Shown here piece by piece: positions 52,528 to 64,000 of a DNA stretch of 64,000 nt. The stretch spans positions 188,537 through 252,536 of the forward strand of contig PTFA01000403.1 of NCBI GenBank assembly GCA_003342895.1, given 5' to 3'. This stretch comes from Casuarius casuarius (lineage: Eukaryota; Chordata; Aves; Casuariiformes; Casuariidae). The stretch's first letter is position 1. Each line of letters opens with the position of its first letter. Below the pieces are notes generated by a model. The model ran no database searches. It was not told the origin of the DNA and saw only the letters and a program-made list of their open reading frames with translations. The translations under genes and the position numbers were made by a program.

Positions 52528-52605
52528 TTTTATTGTGTGCTTCAACAGTGCCTAGGGCTATAGGGATCTGATTCCAATTCAGGCCTCCAGGTGCTATCAT
52601 GGTGC
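52528..52605 (+). repeat. Decayed fragment of an old sauropsid repeat
   Basis: The order 'caacagtgcctagggcta', 'gggatctgattcc', 'caggcctccaggtgctat' resembles the tail of a very widespread old repeat I know from bird, turtle and crocodilian sequence ('cagtgcctagcacaatggggtcctgat ... ggcctctaggtgctact'). I cannot name the family. Only this part is recognisable. Confidence 0.45.
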
Positions 52606-52739
52606 CTATTGACTTGGGGAGCATGGGGCCTCATCTAATTTTCTTTAAGCCACAGTAAAACTGGCATCATCTCGCTGTTTCCAGAATAGTCATTATTTCT
52701 GAAATATGTACCCAGCCCACTTGAATCAGAAGAAAGCAC

Positions 52740-52920
52740 TTCATGCGCGCTGCATCAAATTACACCTGCCCGGCACTGTAATTTGTGGTGCTGATGTGAA
52801 AACACAGAAACACTGTTTTCTTCCTAGAGCTACAGCATGGGAGACAACGCCATTGTACAAGTGAACATTTACCAAGCGTTCATGTTACTGACCTCCAGAA
52901 GGTCAGATATAAGTGGGTGA
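52740..52920. promoter_or_regulatory. Possible conserved non-coding element with inverted TAAT sites
   Basis: CAAATTACA (52756-52764) and TGTAATTTG (52777-52785) form perfect 9-bp inverted arms around a 12-base GC-rich spacer. Each arm holds a homeodomain-type ATTA/TAAT core. CpGs persist nearby (ATGCGCGCTGC at 52743). The following 130 bases are non-repetitive and of balanced composition. This could be a paired homeodomain-factor site. No conservation data are available here. Confidence 0.25.
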
Positions 52921-54022
52921 CATTGTAAGCAATGGAGACTGCATATCCTTGAAGGTACAGGACAACATAACTCCTCACCAGGAATGGTGTTTACTCCAGG
53001 ATTCATTCAGATATTATGAAATCAGCATCTGCTCCTGGTGAATGAAGTACTGCTTGACAAAAACATTAAGACGGTCATGGGTAATGGTTCCTCAAACAGT
53101 GAAATTGGCTGAAAAATCAAGGCTTTTTTATTTTTTTGCTTGTTTTTCCTAAGTAAATGGCCAAAAGCAGAGTCAAATTCCCCTGTTAAGCATGAAAAGT
53201 GATGTTGTTGCTGTCCAAAACCATTTGTGGTGGATAGTGCAGTGAAATTTAATCATCTTAATCATGTCTTTAGCACATGCAGCCAGACCTTTTCATGCAT
53301 AATATATGTAGCAAAAATGATTGCACCTTGTCCAAGGTAGGTATTCCAGTGATTAGTTAGAGTATTAATTAAAACAATTAAAAACAATATGTGATACAAA
53401 TATAGAAATTTGGACATACCTGTAGTGGATCTTGTAAATATATTTTCTGATGCTTTGTTATAAAACTCAGAAAAAAATATAACAATAAAAGCAAGTACTT
53501 TTTCTAAAGATATAAGTGCTTTAGATATCGCAGCATGTGCAATGGTAGATACCTGAAGAGTGTAGTACCCTAAATATTGAAATCATGTAAAGCTATGCAG
53601 GTACCTAAACATATTTGAAAATCTTTCTGCAAACCCTAGATTTGAAGCAGAAGCATATGAGCTATGTCTTACATGCACAGTCTTTTATAGTGATGACTGT
53701 TTTTATTCTGGTTTAATAAGGAAATGACATTTATATGATTATTCTATGTATGCAGGCATATGTGTGTCTATTGCTACTCTCCTTCCACATATCTTTAGAA
53801 TCTCCTGTCCAATTTTGATCAAATCTGACAGAAGAGAAGTTATTAAGTCCTTACAAGTGGCTGAAAAGAGGTAAGAGATGCTACTTGTCTACAATCAGTA
53901 TCCCTACTGAGGAAAATGCGCAAGTATGAGCTTACCCTTCAACAGGCATCAGAGAGCAAGGGTAGAGAGACTTCAGATAAAAATGTCAGGCATCACTAGT
54001 TTTACCGCTCACAGACTCACAC

Positions 54023-54041
54023 TTTTTTTTTTTTTTTTTTN
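54023..54041. other. T homopolymer ending in one ambiguous base
   Basis: Eighteen T residues are followed by N at 54041, the only ambiguous base in the window. Homopolymer length was probably unresolved at this point, so the true length may differ. Confidence 0.95.
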
Positions 54042-55730
54042 TGTAACCATTGAAAATTGACTGTAGGCTATTTTCTGCTTTGTTTAAATAATATCAATGT
54101 GCAAGACAGATGACACATTAGGCGCTACATTAGACTCTCTCACTGCCACGATAATCTTGAGGGCCAGATTGTTGCTAGCCCTGCACAGATGCACAAATGG
54201 AGAAAGGTTGTGCGCGCCATTCTTCCATTATGTCCCTTGCCACAGTAGTAGCAAAACAGCTCTTATACTTCTTGGTCGTGAAAAGCTGCTTGCTGCTAGC
54301 ATCCCCATAGCAAAACAAAGAAGGAAGAAGCTTACCAGCCACACTGGCTTGCATTCAGGACTATATCTTATTGAACAGATCAACAATGAAATAATTTTAC
54401 CTTTGTCTAAACAATACTATCAAGACATTGTATTTAGCAATGGAGAATTCTATGGTAACACAGGATACAAACATTATAAAGGTTTTGATGGTATTTGATA
54501 CATATGGATGCCTGCAATCATCTTTTTTGTAGGAAAAAATCTTTCACTGGTGCCTGAGTAAGATTCTAGGAAGAGGTATAGACTCTAGAAATTATGTAAA
54601 AAAATCCATCTGGGCTATAAGGAACTCAAAAGTATTCAAATTGTCACAGAAAGCTGAAAAAGAAAGAGTAAACCCACAGTAACATTGTCACCTAAAGCTG
54701 AATGTTAAATTCAATTACACTAATATCCGCTACACCACTAATAAGCTACCTAAGTACTTAAGCTACATTAGGATGCTAGGAGATAATGAGAAGTTAGTGT
54801 ACTTAATGATTTAGTCTGTTGTCCATTATCTCATCTGGAGTTTCAGACGTGTGCACCCAGGAAACCATTTAGTTTACCTCAAAATGTTTTTACTTCAAAA
54901 TGATTTTAGTCTCTGGTGGATGCTGGTCTTTTGGCAAACACAAAAAGGTTTTCAGGATGTGCTGTGGTCATTAGACTTGGCATAAGCATATTATCTAAAA
55001 ATGATGAATGTTCGATTTCTTGTGGGTTTCTTCTCGATGGTTTAGTGTGTCTACCTTACCCTGGGGAGCGTCAGACTCCAGCAAGCAGCTCTCCATGCAG
55101 CCCCAAGTAGCCCAGTCACTGGGATGCAATTCACAGCAGGCTCAAAACCATCCCCTCTCCACCCACACAAAACCAGCTGAAGAATACAAATCCCTAGTGC
55201 TCATCTCATCCAAGGCTGTTGAGAATGTCAGCTGTTTCCTGGAAGATCTTGCCTGAAGGGACGTTGGTCCTTGACTCTTTACAGTTGTAATTTTTAAGCA
55301 TCAGCTTTGTGTTTAGTCCTGTGCAAGACAAGAGGTTGTTCCCACCAGAAAGAGCTCACAATTTAAAAAGAGCAACTCAGACACCAGTGCCTCAGTGTAC
55401 TTTTTTCATTGCTCTTTAGCCTCCTTCTGTGGCTGCATTTTCTCCTGGCTCTGAAAAGCAACAGTAAGTTCCAAAATGTTTTCCACAAGAAAGAATGCCA
55501 CAGCGCTTGCCAGTTTTGCTCCTCTCCAGCTGGCCACATTTCTCCACTCCTGTCACATTCTACTGTCGTAGAGGCACTGCCAGATTTGAAGAGGAGGGAA
55601 GAGTACTCAGCGTTAGCTCCGCACCTTAGCTCCTTCATTTTCTGATGAGCTGCTCTGTTGGAGGGCCCTTTCACTCCCCTCTAATATGCAGAACATGGGG
55701 GAACATGAGGTTCAGAAGACTGAGAGATAG

Positions 55731-55756
55731 AAAAGACCCTTTGTGATGGGTCTTTT
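55731..55756. repeat. Perfect inverted repeat, 9-bp arms
   Basis: AAAAGACCC and GGGTCTTTT around an eight-base spacer. There is no gene or T-tract context to suggest a terminator. Confidence 0.8.
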
Positions 55757-56359
55757 TGAAGTGTGTGCTTAAATTTAAGCCCATGAGGGTCAGAGGATTA
55801 AGGCACATTGTTACTGGCTTTTGTGAATTAGTGCCTTGGTTCTGGTGTGTTCCTTCTGTCACCTTTCTGGTGCCACAACGGTTAATTTAGTATCCTTGCT
55901 GAAGTTCATTAACATGTGGTTTCCTAGAAGTTAAATTACTGCTCTAGATTTGAACCCAGGAGTTGTACGGGGGGGGGGCAGAACCATCACTCTCTACTTT
56001 GCATTCAGCACAATGGATTCTCATATGTACTCCTTTGTTTATAGCCCTTCAGATAATTTTTGATCTATATGATTCTGTTCATATCTTAACCAATTAAAAT
56101 GATTCTGAGGATAGGATTTCATGACACACTGGATTAAATGCTTTTTTCCAGCCTAAAAAAGCCATAGTCTTTGCTTTCCCTACTAATTTCATAACTCTGA
56201 TGAAGAAAGCAATCAAGATTTCCTTGCAAGATAGATGCCTTATAGATTGGTACTAATACTTCCAAGTCCTTCTATGCTTCTAAGGTATAGGGCTGATCTG
56301 AAGTAATACAAGTGTTTTGCATAATGGGTAGCATGTAGCCGTGCAAAAAAACCCCACAG

Positions 56360-56380
56360 GAATCCTTTAGGAAAGGATTC
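56360..56380. repeat. Perfect hairpin, 9-bp stem, 3-base loop
   Basis: GAATCCTTT, AGG, then AAAGGATTC. It lies about 80 bases before the left end of the 56.5-kb LTR. That is too far to be part of it. Confidence 0.85.
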
Positions 56381-56578
56381 AGTTTTAGAGAGGCATAGCT
56401 ATACTTAATTGGTCTAGTATCCTGTCTCTAGGGTGGAAAAGTTTACTTTTACCGGTGACTGTCGCGGCCCGAAAGGAGTCGTTCAGGACGACCTCCCTCC
56501 CCTTGGGACCAACGACCAAGTTCGTGATGCCCTTGGACTGAATTAAGGTGAAACGACACCAGCCAACCAGTTTTAAGA

Positions 56579-56584
56579 TTTATT
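56579..56584 (-). terminator. LTR polyadenylation signal AATAAA
   Basis: The minus strand reads GTTAATAAATC. Its distance of about 120 bases from the 3' end of the LTR fits a standard R-U5 arrangement. Confidence 0.65.
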
Positions 56585-56695
56585 AACACAAAGATAAGGC
56601 ATGTGGTCAAATAGGATAATTCAATGGCGAATACTGCAACTAGCTAGACAAGTCCCGTGCCACATGTTTCAAACAGATCTTACCAACATTCAACA

Positions 56696-56746
56696 AAAGA
56701 GAGGGAAAAAGAGAGAAAAAGGGAGAGAGAGAGAAAAAAAAAGATA
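56696..56746. repeat. GA-rich low-complexity tract inside the LTR
   Basis: AGAGAGGGAAAAAGAGAGAA-type sequence on the plus strand, pyrimidine-rich on the LTR sense strand. Translations across it give Lys/Arg/Glu or Ser/Phe/Leu repeats, which are artefacts. Confidence 0.9.
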
Positions 56747-56865
56747 TCACCACCCGTGGATCCAGCGGCGTCCCGTTGGTCCTCTTCCTTTGGGAGTCTC
56801 GGCGGTGGGGGGGGCTCCCGTCTGGTGGTAGGTGGGTCCTCCTCACCCTGGGTATAAGTTTTGGT

Positions 56866-57000
56866 GATGCGCGTGCGGTAATTACAACTCGAGCAGGGTC
56901 CGACCCTAGGTTCCCGCTGAAAAGCTCGGAGCCAAATCAAGGCAAATTAAATAAATAAATTGTAATGACACGCGTGCAGTGGTTACAGCTCGAGTTGGGT
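56866..57000. repeat. Diverged internal duplication in the LTR, 101-base period
   Basis: GCGCGTGCGGTAATTACAAC with TCGAGCAGGGT (56869-56899) and CACGCGTGCAGTGGTTACAG with CTCGAGTTGGGT (56968-57000) are clearly related copies. The shared CGCGTGC, TTACA and CTCGAG cores lie 101 bases apart. Duplicated blocks in LTR U3 regions often carry transcription-factor sites. Which factor would bind these is unknown. Confidence 0.75.
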
Positions 57001-60000
57001 ACCTCCGAAAAGGGACCCTGGACAAAGAGATCCCTGGGCAATTATAGCTTTTTTCAAATCAAGTTTCCCGCCCCTACGTGGTAGTTCAGACCAATAGTAA
57101 TTTTTTGGGTCTGGGGTCTCCTACTCCTCATTGGGTCTCATCGTTGTTCCTAGGCAGGCTGTTTCTTTTCTCCCTTATCTTTACTGTTGCAGTTTCTGCC
57201 GACAGGTGTGTCTTCATTCCTCGGGTCCCGCCATCATCTCTCAAGGTCCTGACAAAGAGGTGGTAACTCCAGCAATTAGCACTGTTTCAGCAGTGCACAG
57301 GAATGCAAATTGTTGGTAACTCCCTTATCATTCCCGCCTGCACCAGCTCTGGGGCCCTTTCTCACTGACCTAGGGAGTGTGGCCTAAGGCTTCAGCAAAT
57401 TTAGCTACTCATGCTAAGCAAGTTTTATAGAAGTTGTGCTAAGCGGCAATAATTTACAGTCCAGGTCCCAAAGTCTCTGCCTGATCGTGGTCTGGTTCAG
57501 TGCAGGCTCGGTGTGTCCTGGGTGGTCGCAGGGAGACCATTTCGGAGGTCGCAGCAGCTCAGTCCTGTTTCCGCCAGGGACAGATGGCTTGTTCGGGGTT
57601 ATGGTTTGCTTGCACCTTATGTACCAAGAAATGTTTAAGGCAAAAGTTCATTCATCTGTCTGCCACAGTAACAAAGAGCTGTCTTCACTGTGTATCATCT
57701 GTACTACTTTGTTGAGTATGTTGGAACATAAAGGAGTTGAAATAAATCTCCCATCCGTATTTCCCTCTCGCTCACCTGCTTCAGAGACAGGAACAGCGGT
57801 GCCCATGATTCTTGCAGCTGTCAGAAATCTTTGTTCTTAAAGAGAGTGGTAACATCAGCATTGGCAAAGGGTATAGGCCACCACAGTCAGTTTACTAAGC
57901 AGAGGCGAAAAGAAAATGTACTCTCTCTTCAGAAACTAGAGAGAGATCAAAGGTTATTAATGAAATACATAAAAATATCAATGAACTCTGGAAACATCTT
58001 TTGCACCTCTCTTTTCTCCATTGTCAATAGTCAGGTACTACCTGAGGAACTGCATGCTTGAAGTGGTGGCAATACTGGTGTCAATCACAGACTTGGATAG
58101 TGTCCTACTCCCTAGGTTAACAAATCCTTGTCATGGTGAGGGGACCGAAGCTGCTTGGCAAAGATAGCTCTGGGTTTTGTTGGGATGTAGATGGAATATT
58201 CACAAATGAAATATTTTGGGAGAACTGACATCAATTATTTTGTAATATCTTTTTGAGGAAGTAAAAAAATTTAAGCTAGTATATTTAAACTGTGACAGTA
58301 CAAGCTGGTGGGAAATAGATTTTCAGCCTCACAAGAGTTTGCAAAATTCTGTAAATATGTCTGTCCAAGTTTTTCAATTCAAAATAACATCTTATTTAGA
58401 TGCTATTGAAAAGTGATTGAAAAATGAAAATTGCCACTTTCCAATACCAGCAGTCCCAATCAATGTTTGGTTTGTGTTGCTGGAAATATTTTGATATTTT
58501 AGAAACATTTCATTTTTATTTTACCTTTCATTCCTTTTTATTAGAATCAGTTTGCATTTCTAAACAATATATTATTTTGAATGGAAAAAAATGATTTCTC
58601 ACAATCATCTCATCTTCTTAATGTCACATCTCCTCTTATCATCTCTTATTTCAGCAGTAAAGAGATTGCTTATGACTAGTGACTGAATATAGAATGGTAA
58701 AGTAGGTAAGCCACCAGGCAGCTTATAAACATCATATACATTCTAAAAATAACATTAAGGGTATAGTTTTTCCAGGTTTCACCGAAGGGATATTTTTTAA
58801 TGGCTAATTTCTAAACCTATGGCTTTAGCTGCTCATCATGATAATGCTGATAGAACCCTCACTATTTACATAGTAACTGCAGTTCTTCTGAAACACTCCC
58901 TTATTTCATAAAGTACATAAACTTGTCAGCAATTTTTCACCCAACATAGCATAATAGGAAAATCAAAATACTTGAAATAAGTCTAACAGTATGCTATGAC
59001 TGCAATGTAGACCTACTTAAGCTGATATCGCCACCAATGCTCCCATGAAACTACCTTCTTGGGTGCCACCAACACATAGAAGGACATAGCTTGGTGCAGG
59101 CTAACCCATCTGAGTATTTTACCACCATGCTGGACTTTTGCAATATGCACTGAGCTCCATGCTGCTGCTGAAGCTATGTTGCTATCCATTTCTGAGACTG
59201 AATTTATGCAAATATTTGGTGTATCTCCTACAGTCCCTCCACATGTCCGTCCGTTCTGTCTTCTTATCCTGTCCTCCAAATTCCCTTTCACTGACCTCTA
59301 GCTGTACCAATTCAATTGTCTGTCAATCCATTTTGCATATCAGATCATGTGTACAGAATCATTCAGTGATTTCTGTTAAAATATAAAACACTACCAGCAT
59401 GTTTCGACAAGCTAGTTTCAAGCTAGTTAAAGGATGTAATTGCACAGATACCTTCTAAGTTTATGCGTTCACTGGTCTTATGTCTCCACTTGACTCTGTA
59501 ATATCTAGAAGCAAAGGTTATTTATATAACTTAACTAGCATTAAATATATCACTGATTTATACTAACAGAACAGTAGATCATAAACAGGTGTCATGTAAT
59601 TTGGAAATGAAAAAAATCAGTAAATTAGTCATGCAGTTTACCTAAGGAAAGCACATGCAGTTCTTGATTTGGTTTGTGCCTTGATATTTCAGCACGTCTG
59701 GGGCAGACAGCACACAAATGTTATGTGCAGCACATTCACTGACATACTTTTTTACATGAGCTCTGATTTTACCTGTGGTGTCTGCAAATCTATTTGTATT
59801 TTTTGGAAGACACAAGGACAGATAAGAAGTGACAGGTATATCCACGTGGCAGGATTTAGCACTGTCTAAAGGCAGCTGAACTAACTCTGAATTACCTATG
59901 TTAGGTGCAGAAAGGAGCTCGGTACTTGTCCTGGGCCAACTACCCTTGCTAAGGATGTCATACTGCTTCAAGATCTCTACTGTCTTCACATGGCATCATG

Positions 60001-60798
60001 CAACAATATACGCTTATACCCAGAAACCAATTTTTATAAAGTGCTTCTCTGGCTTTTCTCCATTGAAGGCCATGAGCTCTACCAAAACTCATCAACTGCT
60101 GTAGCTTAGGTCATGAAGGAAGAAACTTGGTGTCTTCAAAGACATATTTAATATTATTGCAAGCCAGTTGTTTTGTTTGTGAAAGCTATCACTCTGAAAT
60201 AACAGTGGTCTGCATAGTTCCTGTGCTGTTACATTTGGTCTGAAATTACTCATGCTCCTCCAAGCTGAGAGGGTCATTTTTGGGAATACATGGAAGACAC
60301 ATCTCATTATCTGTTTCTGAGGCATCCAAAATTAAGCGATTGTTTATAGCTCTTCCAAATTTTGTATTTACATTTTTATACTGTAGCAAATTTTATTCAA
60401 ATTTGACCTACACAAACCCCTAATATTTAGCCTTAAATATTATATATATCCTTTAATATTTTTTATATATATATCTCTTCACACTTAAAAGTGATGAAAA
60501 CTATATTCTTAATTCTGAAAAATCTCTAAGCTTTGCTGTATTTGCAATGGAGAACTGAATTTTGCAGTGGGACACCAAGTTAGGTTAAGAAGTAATCAGC
60601 TAGTGACTTGCAGTGTTTCAGCGATAAACTTTTATCTACCCCAGAAAGAAAGTCTAATTGTTTTTTTTGTATACATATATATATATATGTATGTATTTTA
60701 ATTGTGGTGAAGACAGCAGAAGTCTTTGTAATTCCAGAGGAAACTGTTTAAAATGAATGTCATTTTAAAATGAAGTTCTACCTGTAGCAAAGACTTTT

Positions 60799-60838
60799 CC
60801 ATTGTTCAATTTTTTCAATTTCCCATTGTTCAATTTTT
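60799..60838. repeat. Tandem duplication, 24-base period
   Basis: CCATTGTTCAATTTTT occurs at 60799 and 60823 without mismatch, with TCAATTTC between the copies. Confidence 0.9.
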
Positions 60839-61375
60839 GGTAGTAAAACTAACTTTATAGAGGAAATTAGTTTTTTCAGTGCAAATGACCTTTTCTGCTC
60901 ACAATAGTGCTATGAAACTGCCTAAATATGATTATTCATGGTTTTTGGCAGCAGAAAATTTTCTGGACATAGCAGTGAGTGAAATTTATGATTTTCATCT
61001 CAAGCCTAACATTTTAAACTGATAGAGGGTGTTTGATACCAGAAAGCACTGACTGTTAAGCAATATCAGGCAAATGTTAGATAGTGAATATCAAATTAGT
61101 TCACTGACACAGCACAGATCCTAGTGGACCAGCGTCACATCACAAAACAATGCTGCACTGTGACTTCTCAGCAACGAAGCTAAAAACTAATGGGCCTATC
61201 CATCACCTCGTCCAGTCCGAATACATGCAGGCTGGCACTCTGCCACTGCACTGCATCACTCCTGCTCAGCGCAAATGCTGTTCTCTGACACTGCCAGCCT
61301 CCAGACAGCCACTCTTCCAAAACAGCTCTATAAAGCTATGGCCATTTTCCCTCCATAACTGCTCCTTTATGCACA

Positions 61376-61417
61376 CCTAGAGGTCTGTAACCTAGAGGTT
61401 AACCTAGAGGTCTGTAG
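61376..61417. repeat. Three-unit tandem repeat of CCTAGAGGT
   Basis: CCTAGAGGTCTGTAA, CCTAGAGGTTAA and CCTAGAGGTCTGTAG follow one another directly. The middle unit is three bases shorter. It is a small slippage-derived repeat. Confidence 0.9.
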
Positions 61418-64000
61418 ATTTTCTCCTAGGGATTTTTTTGGCACTTCCTAAGAACGTCTGCTTTCAGTCCTCTCTATCTGTTGTTCCCATGTGGTCTGTA
61501 TTCCTGCTTTATCGTTTATTGGCCTTCCAGAGTTAAGGGATAAACAGATTATGACAGATATTCTTCCTTAGGTTTTTCGCCTCCCCTCCCATTCCCTCCT
61601 CCTCCACATAAAAGGTGAAACATTGGTTCCAATGAGGTCTGTTGTACTTCCCCATGCGATTCAACAAAGCCTAGGTGTCTTCCTGGGGTGATCTGTCTGT
61701 GGCACACCTAGAACATAGACAAATATGCTTTTTAATTAATATTACAAAATCCCTACACTATGGTAACAAAGCCTACATAAAAATGGACAAACTTAAAATA
61801 TAGATTTATCTTCAAGCATACCAGCTCTGTCATAAAAGCATCATTCTTAAAGCCTTCAACTTAAATATGGTCTACTGGTAGAACTAAATTTTATACTTGT
61901 ACTTTGTTTGTCATAATTTCAAATTTTTTGTGCATGCACCAAGACTATTTGAGTCTTTTTCTAACTCCCTCACTGCAATTTGGGGAAAGTCTTCAGTACT
62001 GGATAAATGATACATATTTAAATAGGAAATTAACACTCCTGACAAATGGAAAGGGACATCTCTGATAAAGACAAGTTTCCCGACAGAAGATGACTGAGTG
62101 GGAGGAGATCTTTCTCCAACATCTGCTTGGCTTGTTTAGATTAATCGTCTCCTATTATTCAGTACCGGCTCTCGAGGGAGGATGGACGGGTGGAGGAAGT
62201 ATGTTCCAAAATCCAAGTGATTGATCTCATGTATACAGGAGTTTGAAAGGTCAGCTCAATGAAAGAGAGCCTTCTGAGAGAATGACTAACAGAGCTAGAT
62301 TTTGTGTACACTAAAAATATGGGGGAAAAATATGTACTGGGTCCTTCATTTTTCCTTTGTCACAGTAGGTGACAAAGTGAGGGAACACAGTATGTGATGC
62401 CTAGTGTATTCCCACTATTCCCTCTCACATTCTCATCTTCAAGGCAACTAGCAATGGTCATGTGGCAGCCTAAGTGATCTTATAGCAGTTGATTTCCCAA
62501 CTTGTATGCTTTAAATAGGTGAATACATTCACACACTGTCCTAGAAGTTATTGTTACTACTTAGCATTTATATTATAATAGAACTTTAAAGGCCTTGACC
62601 AGGTTGATATACCTGCTGGACAGGTACCCTTACAAACAAATACAAAGGACAGTCCCTGTCCTAGAATGTTTATTTATGGTATTCTTTAATAGACTATCCA
62701 TCTTATTGAACCTCTAGTCTAAATTAACCAATTAATGAATAAAAAATAATGTTATAATCTCTTAAGGAATCCAGAACAACTTAAAATAACCTGGCTTTTA
62801 TTGTACAAAAATATTTTTATATAAAGCCCTCGTCTAAAACCTTATAATTTAATCAGACATATATAAGGCCTCTTCTATCTGTGGCATAAGCTTCCCTCAA
62901 CAGAGTACTTCAGCAATAAGTGCCTTATGGGATTTTCAAAAAAGCAATTTTTCTAGCACATCCTCCTTCACTTAACATGAAATACTGCTTATATTCATCA
63001 GCTCCAGGGTCAGACGTTTGGAAATATGCACAAGGTGTCAAGGTAAAGAAATCTTTTATGAACTCTTGTCTGTCTTGAGTGTACCACGGAAAGCCCATTA
63101 CCACCTAGGCTGAATGCCAACCATTGATGTGAATGTCAATCATGGTATCTGAAATGCTAGACCTCTCTGTATAAGAACTTGGACTCCCTAACAACTGATA
63201 CAATCTATGATAACAATGTAATAATGCATGAGCCAAAACTTATTTTAGTATCCTATTTCTTTGCTATGAACTCTCAGCAAAATGCTTAGAGTCTGATTTT
63301 GCATGTCTAAAGCTGACAAGATTTGGGATAAGTTTTTGATCACTTTGGATTTAAAGATTCAATCACTTGATTGAAGTTTTTGAAAACTGTCTAAATCCTT
63401 GGAGTGTCAGTGAATGATGATGACAAATTGTCTCTTTTTAAAAATCAGAAACAACTCTGTTTAAATACATGAAAGCCTGAAGGGTGATCTTTTTTTTTCC
63501 TTGGCTTCTGAGTTTTACTGATTCTTTTTTCCTGGAAAAAGAGATGGTCAGAGTACTAGACTAGAAGTTTTGGGAGCATGACAAATTCTTAAAAACTGGC
63601 AGCAATTCTATTTGTTGAGCATAACATAAAGATATGTTCAATTGCCTGTTTCCATAGTTCTCAAAAAAAATAGGAAATAAGAGTAATAAAGAATTAATCT
63701 TTTGTGCTGCATTTTCAAATAGCCTATGCAATCTATATTGGATTGTGCTTCTTTGTCTTTTCTCTCTTTTTTTCTTTCATTTAAAGTGTGAAGTGGTGTA
63801 TTGTCTAAAAGTAAATTCTGTACACAAGTGGGTTCTCGCAACTGGTAGAGTTATAGATATTCCACTGTTGTGGCAGGACTCGCAATCTGCAGAATGTTTT
63901 TTCCCTATTTCAGTAAATCAAGTTCAGTTATTTCTGGAAACATTACATTGTGGAGCTGAGAATGAAAGTACCTCTCTCTTTTCAACTTTGTACTTCCCAT

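Larger units (their letters stand above)
52921..56459. other. Non-coding stretch, no gene recognised
   Basis: A 133-codon plus frame (54097-54498) and a 103-codon minus frame (55363-55674) lack recognisable domains. The stretch contains a T run with an N (54023-54041), a 10-base G run (55969-55978) and two perfect 9-bp hairpins. The text at 55951-55975 (TGAACCCAGG) is again reminiscent of tRNA-like old repeat sequence. Confidence 0.5.
56460..57667 (-). mobile_element. Large solo LTR of an avian endogenous retrovirus, minus strand
   Basis: The segment begins TGTCGCGGCCCG and ends CTGCCACA on the plus strand, giving TGT...ACA ends. It is much richer in GC and CpG than its surroundings, so it is probably young. 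On the minus strand AATAAA (56584-56579) lies about 120 bases from the element's 3' end, as expected for R-U5. TATA-like candidates include TATAAAA (57429-57423), but that would imply a long R, so the start site is unclear. The flanks GTGAC (56455-56459) and GTAAC (57668-57672) are a 5-bp duplication with one mismatch. Five bases would suit an ERVL- or gamma-type integrase. No viral gene remains beside it. The family is not identified, and the right boundary is less secure than the left. Confidence 0.75.
57673..64000. other. Non-coding stretch to the window end
   Basis: No gene, RNA gene or mobile element is recognised. Open frames up to 115 codons (59642-59989, minus strand) have ordinary-looking peptides but no domain or splice context. 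Local features are AT runs (60423-60475 and 60671-60698), a 24-base duplication (60799-60838) and a short triplication (61376-61417). Confidence 0.5.

Noticed and set aside
59642..59989. 115-codon minus-strand frame with ordinary, hydrophilic composition
   Set aside because: The peptide looks protein-like but matches no family I know, has no clear splice or promoter context, and overlaps other open frames. I did not call it a gene.
1..64000. A prokaryotic-style gene system, CRISPR array, prophage or operon
   Set aside because: There are no long consecutive coding frames, no ribosome-binding-site pattern and no regularly spaced repeats. The CR1 and LTR content identifies vertebrate nuclear DNA.

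Overview
The window looks like AT-rich, non-coding nuclear DNA from a bird, either a gene desert or a very large intron. The evidence for a bird is two CR1 LINE copies with avian-style 3' tails and two solo LTRs of avian endogenous-retrovirus type. I see no mammalian Alu/L1-type repeats and no bacterial gene organisation. A crocodilian or turtle is less likely but not excluded. No open reading frame longer than about 220 codons exists. The longest ones are either CR1 debris or run through a microsatellite. I recognise no intact host gene, rRNA, tRNA, CRISPR array or operon.

Layout. Positions 1-4.25 kb hold no recognisable feature apart from small palindromes. At 4.26-6.04 kb lies a 5'-truncated CR1 element on the minus strand, with a frameshifted reverse transcriptase whose active site is ruined and a compound AT/GTAT/AC microsatellite in its 3' part. 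From 6 to 22 kb the sequence is unique-looking, with one candidate minus-strand exon near 10.4-10.6 kb. At 22.1-23.15 kb there is probable ancient repeat material, including a tRNA-like A-box/B-box segment and a decayed inverted repeat. At 26.5-30.5 kb there are three CTCF-like motifs, two of which share an identical 18-mer in opposite orientation, plus a CpG-rich pocket with a 40-codon open frame. At 32.37-32.70 kb is a CR1 3' tail on the plus strand. At 36.4-36.9 kb two possible terminal exons lie on opposite strands. At 38.64-38.99 kb is a complete solo LTR with a perfect 6-bp target-site duplication. From 39 to 50 kb there is little beyond a perfect hairpin at 48.05 kb and a weak exon-like segment near 44.5 kb. 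At 50.3-50.87 kb is a purine-rich, CpG-retaining block. At 52.0-52.9 kb is a stretch with the look of a conserved regulatory element. At 56.46-57.67 kb is a second, larger solo LTR, CpG-rich and therefore probably young. The rest, to 64 kb, has only short local duplications. One ambiguous base (N) at 54041 follows a T run.

There is no sign of genes working together. The interpretable content is transposable-element history plus possible cis-regulatory or chromatin-boundary sequence. All exon, CTCF and conserved-element suggestions come from reading by eye and depend on alignment to other genomes and on RNA or ChIP data.
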